The notes below the pieces were generated by a model. That model made no database searches, was not told the DNA's origin, and saw only the letters and a program-made list of their open reading frames with translations. Of a stretch of 47,921 bases of DNA, positions 16,935-24,880 are shown one piece after another (positions within the stretch are counted from its first letter, which is position 1; each line of letters starts with the position of its first letter). Position numbers and translations under genes: made by a program. Origin of the DNA: Janthinobacterium lividum (GTDB lineage: Bacteria > Pseudomonadota > Gammaproteobacteria > Burkholderiales > Burkholderiaceae_D); assembly GCF_011601275.1 (NCBI RefSeq), contig NZ_JAAOLY010000028.1, positions 1-47,921 on the forward strand, written 5' to 3'.

Positions 16935-18968
16935 ATGAAAATAGATGACCTGGCCTCGAAACACGATCAAGCAAAGATTTTCAACCTGGAATACGAGTTC
17001 CGCATCAACCGGCTGAAACTCGATTACATCACGCTGGCCGATGTCCGTCCGGCCGGCAGCGACCTGGAGCAACTGGCCGTGGAGCATCAGGCGGGCATCG
17101 CGGCCCTGCGCAGCTTCGTTGCCCTGAACTTCAACCATTTCAATGCGGCAAGCTGTTCCTCGCTCAGCTGCATCCCCACGCGCGCGCTCGGCGACGACGA
17201 GCGCTATCTGCACCGCATCTGGATGGGCGGACCGCTGCCGGCCATCGCCGCCGAGGCGATCCAGCAGTGGGGCGCGGCCCTGGAAGAGGTGCGGCATAAC
17301 GGCGGCGCGCCGTACGTTTCCATCCTGTGGGTGTGGGATGCGCAGCAGCTGCGCAATGACGAGCGCTTCAGCCCCACGGGCGGCGCCGGGCGCTACACGA
17401 TAGGCCGCTATGCCATCGGCGGCACGACCCTGCATATCAATTCGCTGCGCGCGCTGGCGCTCGATTTCGCGCCGGCCCGCTTCGGCATCCTCGATACCCT
17501 GCATACGCAGCGCTACTTCGCCACCTTGTCCGATTATTTCCGCATCCTCATCATGTGCGAATACGGCGGCATGTATATGGATGTCGATACGATCCCGCAT
17601 AATCCGGCGACGATTTTCCTGATGAAGCCGGAAGTGCCCGATTATTTCCAGCGCAACGCTGATGACAGCGAAGAGCGCCGGCACGTCAGCTGGATGAATC
17701 TGTTTCTCGATGAAACGGGCATGCTGATCGCCAAAAAGAACGATGCGGCGCTGCGCGTGATCCAGCGCAATGTGAACCTTGCCTATGCGGGCATCGATGC
17801 GCAGATCCCCCGTTCCTGCCCGCAATTCGAGGCGCAGCTGTTTGGCCAGTTCTATGCGGAATGGAAGAAGAATCTGGGCGTGACCGTGCTCAGCCATGCC
17901 GAGTTCTACCAGCGCTATTGCGTACTGTATGACGGCGCGCGGGAAGCGGTGGTGGGCGGCATCCGCGGCATGCGTTTGCTGGACGATATCATTACCGACA
18001 TGCACATTCCCCTGAGCGACGAGGAACGGCGCGCGTATGCGCGCTGCGTCGCCAGGCTCGACGATATCGACTGGCGGCTCGACGATCCTTTGAGCCTGCC
18101 CGATATCGTCGACGTGTTCGACATCGAGGAAGTGCCGCGCATGGCGTATGCGGCCCAGCTGCGGGCCGACATCGACCATTTCCATTATTACTCGGTGCTG
18201 TCGGACGACCCGCAGCTCGACCGCGTGAATAGCGTCTTTTGCCGCTACCTGCTGGCCCACCGTTCGCAGCATATCGCGGCCGGCAATTTCTGGCGCCCCA
18301 CCGTGGGCCGCCACGGCAGCCGCATGCCGGCCGTCAGCGATGCCGCCCCGCCAGGTGACGAGGCGCAGGCGGACTTGCTGTCGCATGCGCCGCTCACGCT
18401 GGTGCCGGGCGAACTGCTGGACGACGAGACGAAGAACCGCATGGCGAAGCTGCTGTTTGCCACCAGCTACCTCGAATACTGCTCGTTTGGAAATAAATTG
18501 AATTTGCAGTTCGTCGAATTGCAGCGGCGGCAAAACATCGACCCGTATCTGGCGCATATCCACGGCCTGCATGACGAGGACGGGCGTTTCATCGGCTTTT
18601 TCACGGCTGCGACGATGGACGAGTTTCAGGCCTGCGGCGCTGTCTCATATTACCGCGACGACATGAAGGCGCTCGACGATGCATATGATGCATTCGTGCT
18701 CGCGCATGCGCGCGCCGACGACTGTTTCGTCAGCAGCCTGGCCATCGACGAGAAATACCGGGGGCAGGGCCTGTTCCGGCAAATGTTCCATGAAATCCGC
18801 GACCTGGCCAGCCGCAAGGGCTGCGTGCGCATCACCCTGACCGTGTGGGAAAAAAGCGAAGCGCTGCAAGTGTATCTGCACAAGGGTTTTCGCAGCGTGG
18901 GCACGTTCGACTATGCCTACAGCCTGTTCTATGACCGGCTGCATTTCCTCGTGTATGAAGGCAACTGA
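16935..18968 (+). CDS. TcdA/TcdB-type glycosyltransferase fused to GNAT acetyltransferase
   Basis: A 677-residue two-domain enzyme. The N-terminal half resembles GT-A sugar transferases with a DXD motif (OCH1/TcdA-TcdB catalytic group): HRIWMGGPLP (93-102), then YFRILIMCEYGGMYMDVD, where D216 and D218 form the DXD that binds Mn2+ and the nucleotide-sugar phosphate. The middle (about 390-500) has no recognisable domain. The C-terminus (about 510-677) is a GNAT fold with VSSLAIDEKYRGQGLF (acetyl-CoA loop, R609-G612) and ALQVYLHKGFRSVG. There is no signal peptide, membrane segment or autoprotease domain, so it is not an obvious toxin. It probably glycosylates and acylates one small or protein substrate. 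It follows an MdfA-like exporter. The ATG at 16935 fits; TTGACA at 16904-16909 is a -35-like box without a clear -10. Confidence 0.8.
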   Translation: MKIDDLASKHDQAKIFNLEYEFRINRLKLDYITLADVRPAGSDLEQLAVEHQAGIAALRSFVALNFNHFNAASCSSLSCIPTRALGDDERYLHRIWMGGPLPAIAAEAIQQWGAALEEVRHNGGAPYVSILWVWDAQQLRNDERFSPTGGAGRYTIGRYAIGGTTLHINSLRALALDFAPARFGILDTLHTQRYFATLSDYFRILIMCEYGGMYMDVDTIPHNPATIFLMKPEVPDYFQRNADDSEERRHVSWMNLFLDETGMLIAKKNDAALRVIQRNVNLAYAGIDAQIPRSCPQFEAQLFGQFYAEWKKNLGVTVLSHAEFYQRYCVLYDGAREAVVGGIRGMRLLDDIITDMHIPLSDEERRAYARCVARLDDIDWRLDDPLSLPDIVDVFDIEEVPRMAYAAQLRADIDHFHYYSVLSDDPQLDRVNSVFCRYLLAHRSQHIAAGNFWRPTVGRHGSRMPAVSDAAPPGDEAQADLLSHAPLTLVPGELLDDETKNRMAKLLFATSYLEYCSFGNKLNLQFVELQRRQNIDPYLAHIHGLHDEDGRFIGFFTAATMDEFQACGAVSYYRDDMKALDDAYDAFVLAHARADDCFVSSLAIDEKYRGQGLFRQMFHEIRDLASRKGCVRITLTVWEKSEALQVYLHKGFRSVGTFDYAYSLFYDRLHFLVYEGN

Positions 18969-18990
18969 GGGGGAGGGACTGAAGGGAGCA

Positions 18991-19011
18991 GGGGCGGCCG
19001 GCGGCCGCCCC
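18991..19011. terminator. Palindrome between convergent genes
   Basis: GGGGCGGCC, loop GGC, GGCCGCCCC is a very stable nine-base stem between the convergent glycosyltransferase and antiporter genes. It lacks a T-tract on either strand, so it may only block RNA decay or assist termination. Confidence 0.45.
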
Positions 19012-19019
19012 GAGAAGAC

Positions 19020-20285
19020 TTACAAGGCCAGGAAGGCCAGGCCCGCCACGGCTGTCGGCAGCAGGGCGCCGGCCAGCAGGCCGACGGCGCCGATCGATTC
19101 ATCCTTGAAGCCGCGGCGCAACAGGGCCACGCCGGCCGGATTCGGCGCATTGGCGATGACGGTCAGGCCGCCGCCGGCCACGGCGCCGGCCATCAGCATG
19201 TATTTCGCCTCGTCCGTCATGCCGACGATCAGCGAACCGAGGTAAGTCAGGGCCGCATTGTCGGTAATCGCCGTCAAGCCCAGGGCGCCGAAGAACAGGG
19301 CCAGCGGTTTCAGGCTCGAGACGATGGGTTGCAGCCACCATTGCTGCATGCCGCCCAGTACCACCAGGCCGCCGAGGAAGAAGCCCACCAGCAAGCCTTC
19401 CTTCAGGATCAGCGGGCTTTGATAGCGCTCATACGCCTGCACGAAACCGAGGAAGAACAGGAACAGGCCGATGAACAGCACGGGATGGTGCGCCAGGGTG
19501 ACGACGCCGGCCAGCACGATCATGTGCACGAGGCTGACGGCCAGCGGCACTTTTGGCGCTTCCACTTCGCCGGCCTTCGGCTTGATGTCGGAGGTGTTGC
19601 TGTGCAGGTATTTGCGCAGCAAAATGCTTACGCCCGTGGCGTTGACCAGTACGGCGATGGCGGCTTTCCAGCCGAAATGGCTGGCCATGAAGGCGCTGTC
19701 CCAGTTCCACGTGGTAGCCACCATCAGCACGGGCGGCGCCGCATACGAGGTGAGGGTGCCGCCGATGGAAACGTTGACGAAGAGCACGCCCAGCGCGCCG
19801 TATTTCAGCCATTCGGGGATGCCCGGGCGGAAGATTTGCGGCGCGAGCATCAGCGCGGCCAGGGTCATGGCGGCCGGTTCCGTGATCAATGAGCCCGTCA
19901 GGGGCACGAGCGCCAGTCCCAGCCAGACGAGGGCCAGTTCCGTGCGCAACGGCATCACGCGCGCCACGCTTTTCAGCAGGCGCTGCACGGCGTCGAGCAC
20001 GGGGCGTGAGGCGGCCACGACCATGACGACAAAGACGAACAGCGGCTCCGTGTAATGGCGCGACTCGGCATATTCGATGGCCGCATCGCTGCCCGAGACA
20101 AAGGCCATGATGATGATCAAAATGAAGGCCCAGAAACCGAACACGACTTCCACTTCGCCCAGCAAGTGCAACAGGCCCGCATGGCGGGGATGGCGCCGTG
20201 ACAAGGTTTCAAACGACTTGGCGGCAAAGGTGTGGATGAGCGCGAGGCCGAAGACGATGGCGCTGATGATTTGGATGGTGGTCAA
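19020..20285 (-). CDS. Putative Na+/H+ antiporter
   Basis: A 421-residue polytopic inner-membrane protein with about eleven helices, resembling the putative Na+/H+ antiporter family (Na_H_antiport_3, related to the ArsB/NhaD ion transporter group). Helix-breaking segments such as SLITEPAAMTLAALML, NVSIGGTLTSYAAPP and ITDNAALTYLGSLIVG are typical of half-helix ion sites. I chose the TTG at 20285 because AAGGAAA lies eight bases upstream and the hydrophobic N-terminus (TTIQIISAIVFGLAL) begins there. The ATG at 20324 would add 13 residues without a ribosome site. Ion specificity is inferred from the family only. Confidence 0.8.
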   Translation of the reverse strand: MTTIQIISAIVFGLALIHTFAAKSFETLSRRHPRHAGLLHLLGEVEVVFGFWAFILIIIMAFVSGSDAAIEYAESRHYTEPLFVFVVMVVAASRPVLDAVQRLLKSVARVMPLRTELALVWLGLALVPLTGSLITEPAAMTLAALMLAPQIFRPGIPEWLKYGALGVLFVNVSIGGTLTSYAAPPVLMVATTWNWDSAFMASHFGWKAAIAVLVNATGVSILLRKYLHSNTSDIKPKAGEVEAPKVPLAVSLVHMIVLAGVVTLAHHPVLFIGLFLFFLGFVQAYERYQSPLILKEGLLVGFFLGGLVVLGGMQQWWLQPIVSSLKPLALFFGALGLTAITDNAALTYLGSLIVGMTDEAKYMLMAGAVAGGGLTVIANAPNPAGVALLRRGFKDESIGAVGLLAGALLPTAVAGLAFLAL

Positions 20286-20429
20286 ATGCGTTTCCTTATG
20301 GACGGAGGAAGCCGCCCGGTGCATTGCCGAGCGGTAAGGAGAGTGCTTATGGTACAGCAATCGATACCAAAAACGGGTTTTTTCGGACATGGTGGAGCGG
20401 CCTCGGCGGTGGCGGCAGTCAGATAAACC

Positions 20430-20472
20430 TTGCCAAAAGTGCGACCGGATAGTACTGTATATGCATACAGTA
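20430..20472 (+). promoter_or_regulatory. SOS promoter with LexA box for imuA-imuB
   Basis: TACTGTATATGCATACAGTA (20453-20472) is a near-consensus LexA box of the gamma/beta type (CTGT-N8-ACAG) with eight-base inverted arms. A -35 TTGCCA (20430-20435) lies 17 bases before TACTGT, which would serve as the -10, so LexA would cover the -10. The box ends 16 bases before imuA. The arms TACTGT/ACAGTA are identical to the box before dnaE2. Confidence 0.92.
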
Positions 20473-20488
20473 TTCATCTATCTAGCCA

Positions 20489-21202
20489 ATGATGCAACAT
20501 TCTCAATTGATGGCCTCGCCGGAAGCTTTGCACCCGTCTTTATGGCGTGCATCGCAGCTGGGGCAGGGCGCCACGCGCTGCCTGGACACGGGCTTTGCCG
20601 CCTTGTCCGCGCAGCTGCCCGGTGGCGGCTGGCCCAGCGGCAGCCTGATCGACCTGCTGGTGCAGCAGCCGGGCAGCGGCGAATTGCGTTTGCTGGCGCC
20701 CGCGCTGGCGCAACTGCAGGGCTTGCCCATCGTGCTGCTGCAGCCACCCCATCCGCCGCAGGCGCTGGCCCTGGCCGCGCAGGGGCTGGCGCCGTCGCAG
20801 CTGCTGTGGCTCAAAAGCGCCGGCAGCAAGGATGCCTTGTGGGCGGCGGAAAACATCTTGCGCAGCGGTACGTGCGGCGCCTTGCTGTTCTGGCAGCCGC
20901 ACGTGCGCGCCGACAGCCTGCGCCGGCTGCACCTGGCCGCGCAAAGCGGCAATACCCTGTTCTGCATGCTGCGCCCGCTGCACGGCGCGCAGGATGCGTC
21001 GCCGGCGCCGCTGCGCCTGTCCGTGCGCCCGGCCGCCGGCGGCATCGAGATCGGCTTCATCAAGCGCCGGGGACCGCAGCGTGACGAGCCCCTGTTCTTG
21101 CCCCTGCAACCTCCTTCGTTATTGCGACGCCATGCGACTCTGGATCGGCCTGTGCCTGCCCCGGCTACCGCTCGAAGTATTTTGCCCGCGCTGGTCGGCT
21201 GA
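20489..21202 (+). CDS. imuA: SOS mutagenesis protein ImuA
   Basis: A 237-residue RecA-like protein of the ImuA (SulA-like) group, one of three parts of the ImuA-ImuB-DnaE2 mutasome used in DNA-damage-induced translesion synthesis. Features include TGFAALSAQLPGGGWPSGSLIDLL near residues 34-57, the usual start of the RecA-like core, and SLRRLHLAAQSGNTLFCMLRP. It is the first gene after a LexA box and overlaps imuB by 71 bases, so expression should be SOS-dependent. An ATG-ATG pair begins the ORF at 20489. Confidence 0.93.
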   Translation: MMQHSQLMASPEALHPSLWRASQLGQGATRCLDTGFAALSAQLPGGGWPSGSLIDLLVQQPGSGELRLLAPALAQLQGLPIVLLQPPHPPQALALAAQGLAPSQLLWLKSAGSKDALWAAENILRSGTCGALLFWQPHVRADSLRRLHLAAQSGNTLFCMLRPLHGAQDASPAPLRLSVRPAAGGIEIGFIKRRGPQRDEPLFLPLQPPSLLRRHATLDRPVPAPATARSILPALVG

Positions 21203-22619
21203 CCACCTGAGCGTGGTACTGGAGCAGGAGCAAGTGATGGCCGTGTCGCCGCTGGCGCGGGCAGCCGGTATCCGGCCGGGCATGCGCCGCGCGGGCGCGC
21301 TGATGCTGGCGCCGCAGGCGCGCCTGCATGAGCGCTCTCCTGAACTGGAAGCGCAAGCCCTGCAAGCGGTGGCGCTGGCGCTGCTGCAATACTCGCCGCT
21401 GGTGACGCAGGGCGAGGAGGCGACCCTGCTCGTCGATGCGGGCGCCAGCCTGCGGCTGTTTGGCGGCGTGCGCGCCCTGTGCCGGCACATCGCCGCCAGC
21501 TTGCGCGCGCTCGGCTACACGGCCCAGCTGTCGTGCGCGCCCACGGCGCGCGGCGCCTGGCTGCTGGCGCGCGCCGGTACGCGCCGGGGCCGCGTGCTGG
21601 GCATGGCCAGTCTCGTGCGCCGCCTCGACGGCCTGCCGTGTGCCTTGCTGCCGCCTGCGCGCGCCTGGCTCGACTGGTTCGAGGGCATCGGCTGCCGCAC
21701 CCTGGGGCAGCTGCGCCACTTGCCGCGGCCCGGCTTGCAGCGCCGTTGCGGAGGAACCTTGCTCGACATGCTGGACGATGCGCATGGCCACAGCACGGAA
21801 TTGTTCGTGTGGCTCGAAGCGCCGCCCACGTTTCGCGCCAGCCTGGAATTGTTCGACCGCGTGGAACACGCGGACGCGCTGCTGTTCGGCGCGCGTCGCC
21901 TGCTGCAGCAAATGACGGGCTGGCTGTGCGCGCGGCAATTCGCCGTCGAGCGCATTCAGCTGCTGCTGGCGCACGAGCGGGGCAGGGTGGCGCGCCCGCC
22001 CACCGTCCTCGACCTGGCGCTGGGCGAGGCCGTGTGGCGCGACGAGCATCTGGTGCGCCTGCTCAAGGAGCGCCTGGCGCAGCTGGCGCTGGACGCCCCC
22101 GTGATCGGCCTGACCCTGGAAGCGCTGCAGGTGCAGCCGATGGCGCCGCCCAGCGACACTCTGTTCCCCGAGCCGGGCGGCACGCCGCAGGAGCGCCAGC
22201 GCTTGCTGGAATTGCTGGTGGCGCGCCTGGGCACGGACAATGTCTTGCAGGCCGCGCCGCGCGCCGATTACCGTCCCGAAGCGGCCAACCAGTGGCTGCC
22301 GCTGCCGGCCAAGGTCGGCGCAAAAAACGCGCAGCCGGACTTGCCGCCCGGCTTGCCCGGCATGCCCCGTCCCGGCTGGCTGCTGGCCCAGCCCATCGCC
22401 CTCTTGATGCGCGAGCACCGGCCGTTTTATGGCTCGCCCTTGAAAATGGTGTCCGTTGCCGAACGCATCGAGGCGGGCTGGTGGGGCCAGTCGCAGGCGC
22501 GCGATTATTTCATCGCCGAAGGCCTCGACCACGCCCATTACTGGGTCTACCGCGAGCGCATCGCCGGCAGCGCAGAAGACGCCGCGCCGCGCTGGTTTTT
22601 GCATGGCTTGTTTGGCTGA
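21132..22619 (+). CDS. imuB: ImuB, inactive Y-family polymerase homologue
   Basis: A 495-residue Y-family (DinB-related) protein acting as the hub of the ImuA-ImuB-DnaE2 mutasome. The N-terminus WIGLCLPRLPLEVF lacks the DxD of active Y polymerases and residues 100-111 read LVDAGASLRLFG, so the catalytic acids are missing, as expected of ImuB. HhH-like EGIGCRTLGQLRHLP (184-198) and the C-terminal DYFIAEGLDHAHYWVYRE are typical. DTLFPEP (342-348) is a plausible beta-clamp-binding motif. The ATG at 21132 lies within imuA. The frame continues upstream to 20832 but has no homology there. Confidence 0.95.
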   Translation: MRLWIGLCLPRLPLEVFCPRWSADHLSVVLEQEQVMAVSPLARAAGIRPGMRRAGALMLAPQARLHERSPELEAQALQAVALALLQYSPLVTQGEEATLLVDAGASLRLFGGVRALCRHIAASLRALGYTAQLSCAPTARGAWLLARAGTRRGRVLGMASLVRRLDGLPCALLPPARAWLDWFEGIGCRTLGQLRHLPRPGLQRRCGGTLLDMLDDAHGHSTELFVWLEAPPTFRASLELFDRVEHADALLFGARRLLQQMTGWLCARQFAVERIQLLLAHERGRVARPPTVLDLALGEAVWRDEHLVRLLKERLAQLALDAPVIGLTLEALQVQPMAPPSDTLFPEPGGTPQERQRLLELLVARLGTDNVLQAAPRADYRPEAANQWLPLPAKVGAKNAQPDLPPGLPGMPRPGWLLAQPIALLMREHRPFYGSPLKMVSVAERIEAGWWGQSQARDYFIAEGLDHAHYWVYRERIAGSAEDAAPRWFLHGLFG

Positions 22620-22700
22620 ATGGGCTGTCCTGCTGAAATTGCCGTGCTTGGCTATACTGGCTTCCCGGCGCCGCATCTTTCATTGAAACAAAGGATATCC

Positions 22701-23405
22701 ATGACACAGCTTTCCGACTTCCCCATTACCCAAAAATGGCCCGCACTGCATCCCGAGCGCCTGCAGTTGTACTCGCTGCCCACGCCGAACGGCATCAAGG
22801 TTTCCATCCTGCTGGAAGAGCTGGGCCTGGCGTACGAGCCGCACCTGGTCAGCTTCGAGACAAACGACCAGACATCGCCCGAGTTTCTGTCCCTCAATCC
22901 CAATAACAAGATTCCCGCCATCCTCGACCCGAACGGTCCCGATGGCAAGCCGCTGGCCCTGTTCGAGTCGGGCGCCATCCTGCTGTACCTGGCCGAAAAG
23001 ACGGGCAAGTTCATCCCCCAGGACGCGGGCTTGCGCTATGAAACGCTACAGTGGCTGATGTTCCAGATGGGCGGTATCGGCCCCATGTTTGGCCAGGTGG
23101 GTTTCTTCCATAAATTCGCCGGCAAGGATTACGAGGACAAGCGTCCGATCGAGCGCTATATCGGTGAAGCGAAGCGCTTGCTGGGCGTGCTCGAGCAGCG
23201 CCTGCAGGGCCGCGACTGGATCATGGGTAGCCAGTACACGATTGCCGACATCGCCATCTTCCCCTGGGTGCGCTGCCTGGTGGGGTTTTATGGCGCAGGC
23301 GATCTCGTCGGCTTTGACAATTTCCCGAACGTGCAGCGCGTGCTGGATGCGTTCCTGGCCAGGCCAGCCGTTGCCAAAGGCGTCAATATTCCCAAGAGGG
23401 ATTAA
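22701..23405 (+). CDS. Glutathione S-transferase, Nu class (YfcG-like)
   Basis: A 234-residue cytosolic glutathione transferase closely resembling E. coli YfcG: LYSLPTPNGIKVSILLEELGL, NPNNKIPAI, ALFESGAILLYLAEKTGKF, LQWLMFQMGGIGPMFGQ and YTIADIAIFPWV. Nu-class enzymes bind two glutathiones and act mostly as disulfide-bond oxidoreductases. The ATG at 22701 has AAAGGA seven bases upstream. It lies downstream of the SOS genes imuA-imuB but has its own ribosome site; whether it is co-transcribed is unknown. Confidence 0.93.
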   Translation: MTQLSDFPITQKWPALHPERLQLYSLPTPNGIKVSILLEELGLAYEPHLVSFETNDQTSPEFLSLNPNNKIPAILDPNGPDGKPLALFESGAILLYLAEKTGKFIPQDAGLRYETLQWLMFQMGGIGPMFGQVGFFHKFAGKDYEDKRPIERYIGEAKRLLGVLEQRLQGRDWIMGSQYTIADIAIFPWVRCLVGFYGAGDLVGFDNFPNVQRVLDAFLARPAVAKGVNIPKRD

Positions 23406-23475
23406 AGCAGGCAGCGGCCGGGCGGCGCTACAATGCGCCATCGGCCGCCCTGCGCGGCAGCTTTGATCTGAGACA

Positions 23476-24234
23476 ATGAAATCCACCAGGCAAGATTTTC
23501 CCGGCGCGCATGGCCATGTGCTGGCGGCGCGCCTCGATGCGCCCGACGGCGCCATCCGCGCCTATGCGCTGTTCGCCCACTGTTTTACTTGCGGCAAGGA
23601 CGTGCTGGCCGCGCGGCGCATCGCACAAGGCTTGACGGAACACGGCATCGCCGTGCTGCGCTTCGACTTCACGGGGCTGGGCGCCAGCGAGGGCGAGTTC
23701 GCCGCCACCAATTTCACCTCGAACGTGGCCGACCTGGTCGCCGCCGCCGACTTTTTGCGCGCCAGACACGCCGCGCCGCAATTGCTGCTCGGCCACAGCC
23801 TGGGCGGCGCGGCCGTGCTGGCCGCTGCCGCGCAAGTGCCGGAAGCCACCGCCATCGCCACCCTGGCCGCTCCGAGCACGCCCGCCTACGTGACGCGCAT
23901 GTTCAGCGACCACCTGGAGAAAATCGCCGCCGAAGGCGAGGCGCTGGTGCAGCTGGAAGGGCGGCCATTCCGCATCCGCCAGCAATTCGTCGACGACGCG
24001 GGCCGCCACAGTTTAAAGGAACACATCGCCGGCCTGCGCCGCGCCCTGCTGGTGATGCACGCGCCGAACGACACGACGGTGAGCCTGTCGAATGCGATGG
24101 ATATCTTTACGGCGGCCAAGCACCCGAAAAGCTTTGTTTCGCTCGACGACGCCGACCATCTGTTGACGGGGCGCGATGACGCGGCCTACGTCGCCAACGT
24201 CATCGCCGCGTGGAGCGCGCGCTATATCAGCTAA
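23476..24234 (+). CDS. Alpha/beta hydrolase (stand-alone form of a hydrolase-OsmC family)
   Basis: A 252-residue cytoplasmic alpha/beta hydrolase. S108 in GHSLGG, D199 in APNDTT and H228 in DDADHLL give a complete triad; FAHCFTCGKD is the conserved segment near the oxyanion hole. Many relatives continue into an OsmC peroxidase-like domain, giving proteins of about 400 residues. Here the gene stops right after the hydrolase domain at a normal TAA, and no OsmC frame follows. It is therefore a single-domain version. The substrate is unknown. Confidence 0.88.
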   Translation: MKSTRQDFPGAHGHVLAARLDAPDGAIRAYALFAHCFTCGKDVLAARRIAQGLTEHGIAVLRFDFTGLGASEGEFAATNFTSNVADLVAAADFLRARHAAPQLLLGHSLGGAAVLAAAAQVPEATAIATLAAPSTPAYVTRMFSDHLEKIAAEGEALVQLEGRPFRIRQQFVDDAGRHSLKEHIAGLRRALLVMHAPNDTTVSLSNAMDIFTAAKHPKSFVSLDDADHLLTGRDDAAYVANVIAAWSARYIS

Positions 24235-24307
24235 GTAACTAAGTGGTCGCCCATGAAAAACGCCGAGGCAGCAGAAGCTGGCGCGGCGCAGATGGGGGAG
24301 GGACGGA

Positions 24308-24658
24308 TTAGTCTTCGTCAAATTCGGCGGAGAGATCCTTCCAGCCCTTGCTCACGGCAAAGGCCGAAAACTCTTCCGGCGCTTCCAGAACGATCAGTTT
24401 CTTGTCTTGCAAGCCCAGGTCGCCGTGGCCGAAGTCGGGGCCCACGTAGCCGAGGCTGCGCAGGCGGGCCAGGATGTGGCCGACCAAAGTCTTGTCCTTG
24501 TAGGCGCCCGCTTCGAGCGGGGCGGCGAAATCGACGTAGACGTCGATGATGCCGTAGCCTTCGTCGAAGATGCGGATGGCCTTGATGTCGTGGGCACGGC
24601 CGGAGCCGTCGGTGGCCTTGAAGGGGCCGCTGAGCTGGATGTCGGTGTCATTGTTCAT
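24308..24658 (-). CDS. Small acidic protein of unknown function
   Basis: A 116-residue soluble protein that I do not recognise. It has the alternating pattern of an alpha/beta fold (IQLSGPFKAT, IDVYVDFAAPLE, LVGHILARLRSLGYVGPDFGHGD) and an acidic end (AEFDED). No signal peptide or membrane segment is present. The ATG at 24658 (MNNDTDIQ) was chosen because the extension to 24781 is basic and unlike coding sequence. It stands alone, divergent from the hsp20 gene. Confidence 0.65.
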   Translation of the reverse strand: MNNDTDIQLSGPFKATDGSGRAHDIKAIRIFDEGYGIIDVYVDFAAPLEAGAYKDKTLVGHILARLRSLGYVGPDFGHGDLGLQDKKLIVLEAPEEFSAFAVSKGWKDLSAEFDED

Positions 24659-24784
24659 GCCGCCAGCATACACCAAAAGCCGGCGCAGCATAGGGGGCCC
24701 CATGCAAAATCCCCAACGATGGGCCATGTAAAAATTTCTTACAAATTGAGCGGCGTCTGGGGTGCTTTTCGCCAATTTCAAGGC

Positions 24785-24812
24785 CTTGAAAGGGGCTGGA
24801 GAGGCCGTATAT
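24785..24812 (+). promoter_or_regulatory. Candidate sigma-32 heat-shock promoter
   Basis: CTTGAA (24785-24790), 14 bases, CCGTATAT (24805-24812) matches the heat-shock pattern CTTGAAA-N11-16-CCCCATnT with two deviations. It sits about 70 bases before the hsp20 start codon, giving a leader of about 60 bases. Confidence 0.65.
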
Positions 24813-24880
24813 CGGTAACAAGCGGATGCTCATCGTGAGGTCCGCCCCTCTTATCGCTTCATTTGAAAAGGATATTTATC
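24813..24880 (+). promoter_or_regulatory. hsp20 leader, possible ROSE-like RNA thermometer
   Basis: The untranslated leader of the hsp20 gene holds TCGCT (24854-24858), matching the UYGCU signature of ROSE thermometers, ten bases before the ribosome site AAGGA (24868-24872). Pairing of these two with the loop ATTTGAA would hide the ribosome site at low temperature. Small heat-shock genes are the usual hosts of ROSE elements. This is an eye-made prediction without folding. Confidence 0.4.

Noticed and set aside
16725..18572. Open frame (615 codons) antisense to the glycosyltransferase-GNAT gene
   Set aside because: No domains; the plus-strand frame carries both DXD and acetyl-CoA motifs.
16935..18968. 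Interpretation of the glycosyltransferase fusion as a secreted large clostridial-type toxin
   Set aside because: It has no signal peptide, autoprotease, pore-forming or repeat-binding domain, and a GNAT domain at the end instead.
21165..22676. Open frame (503 codons) antisense to imuB
   Set aside because: Shadow frame rich in Gln/Arg/Ala; imuB on the plus strand is unambiguous.
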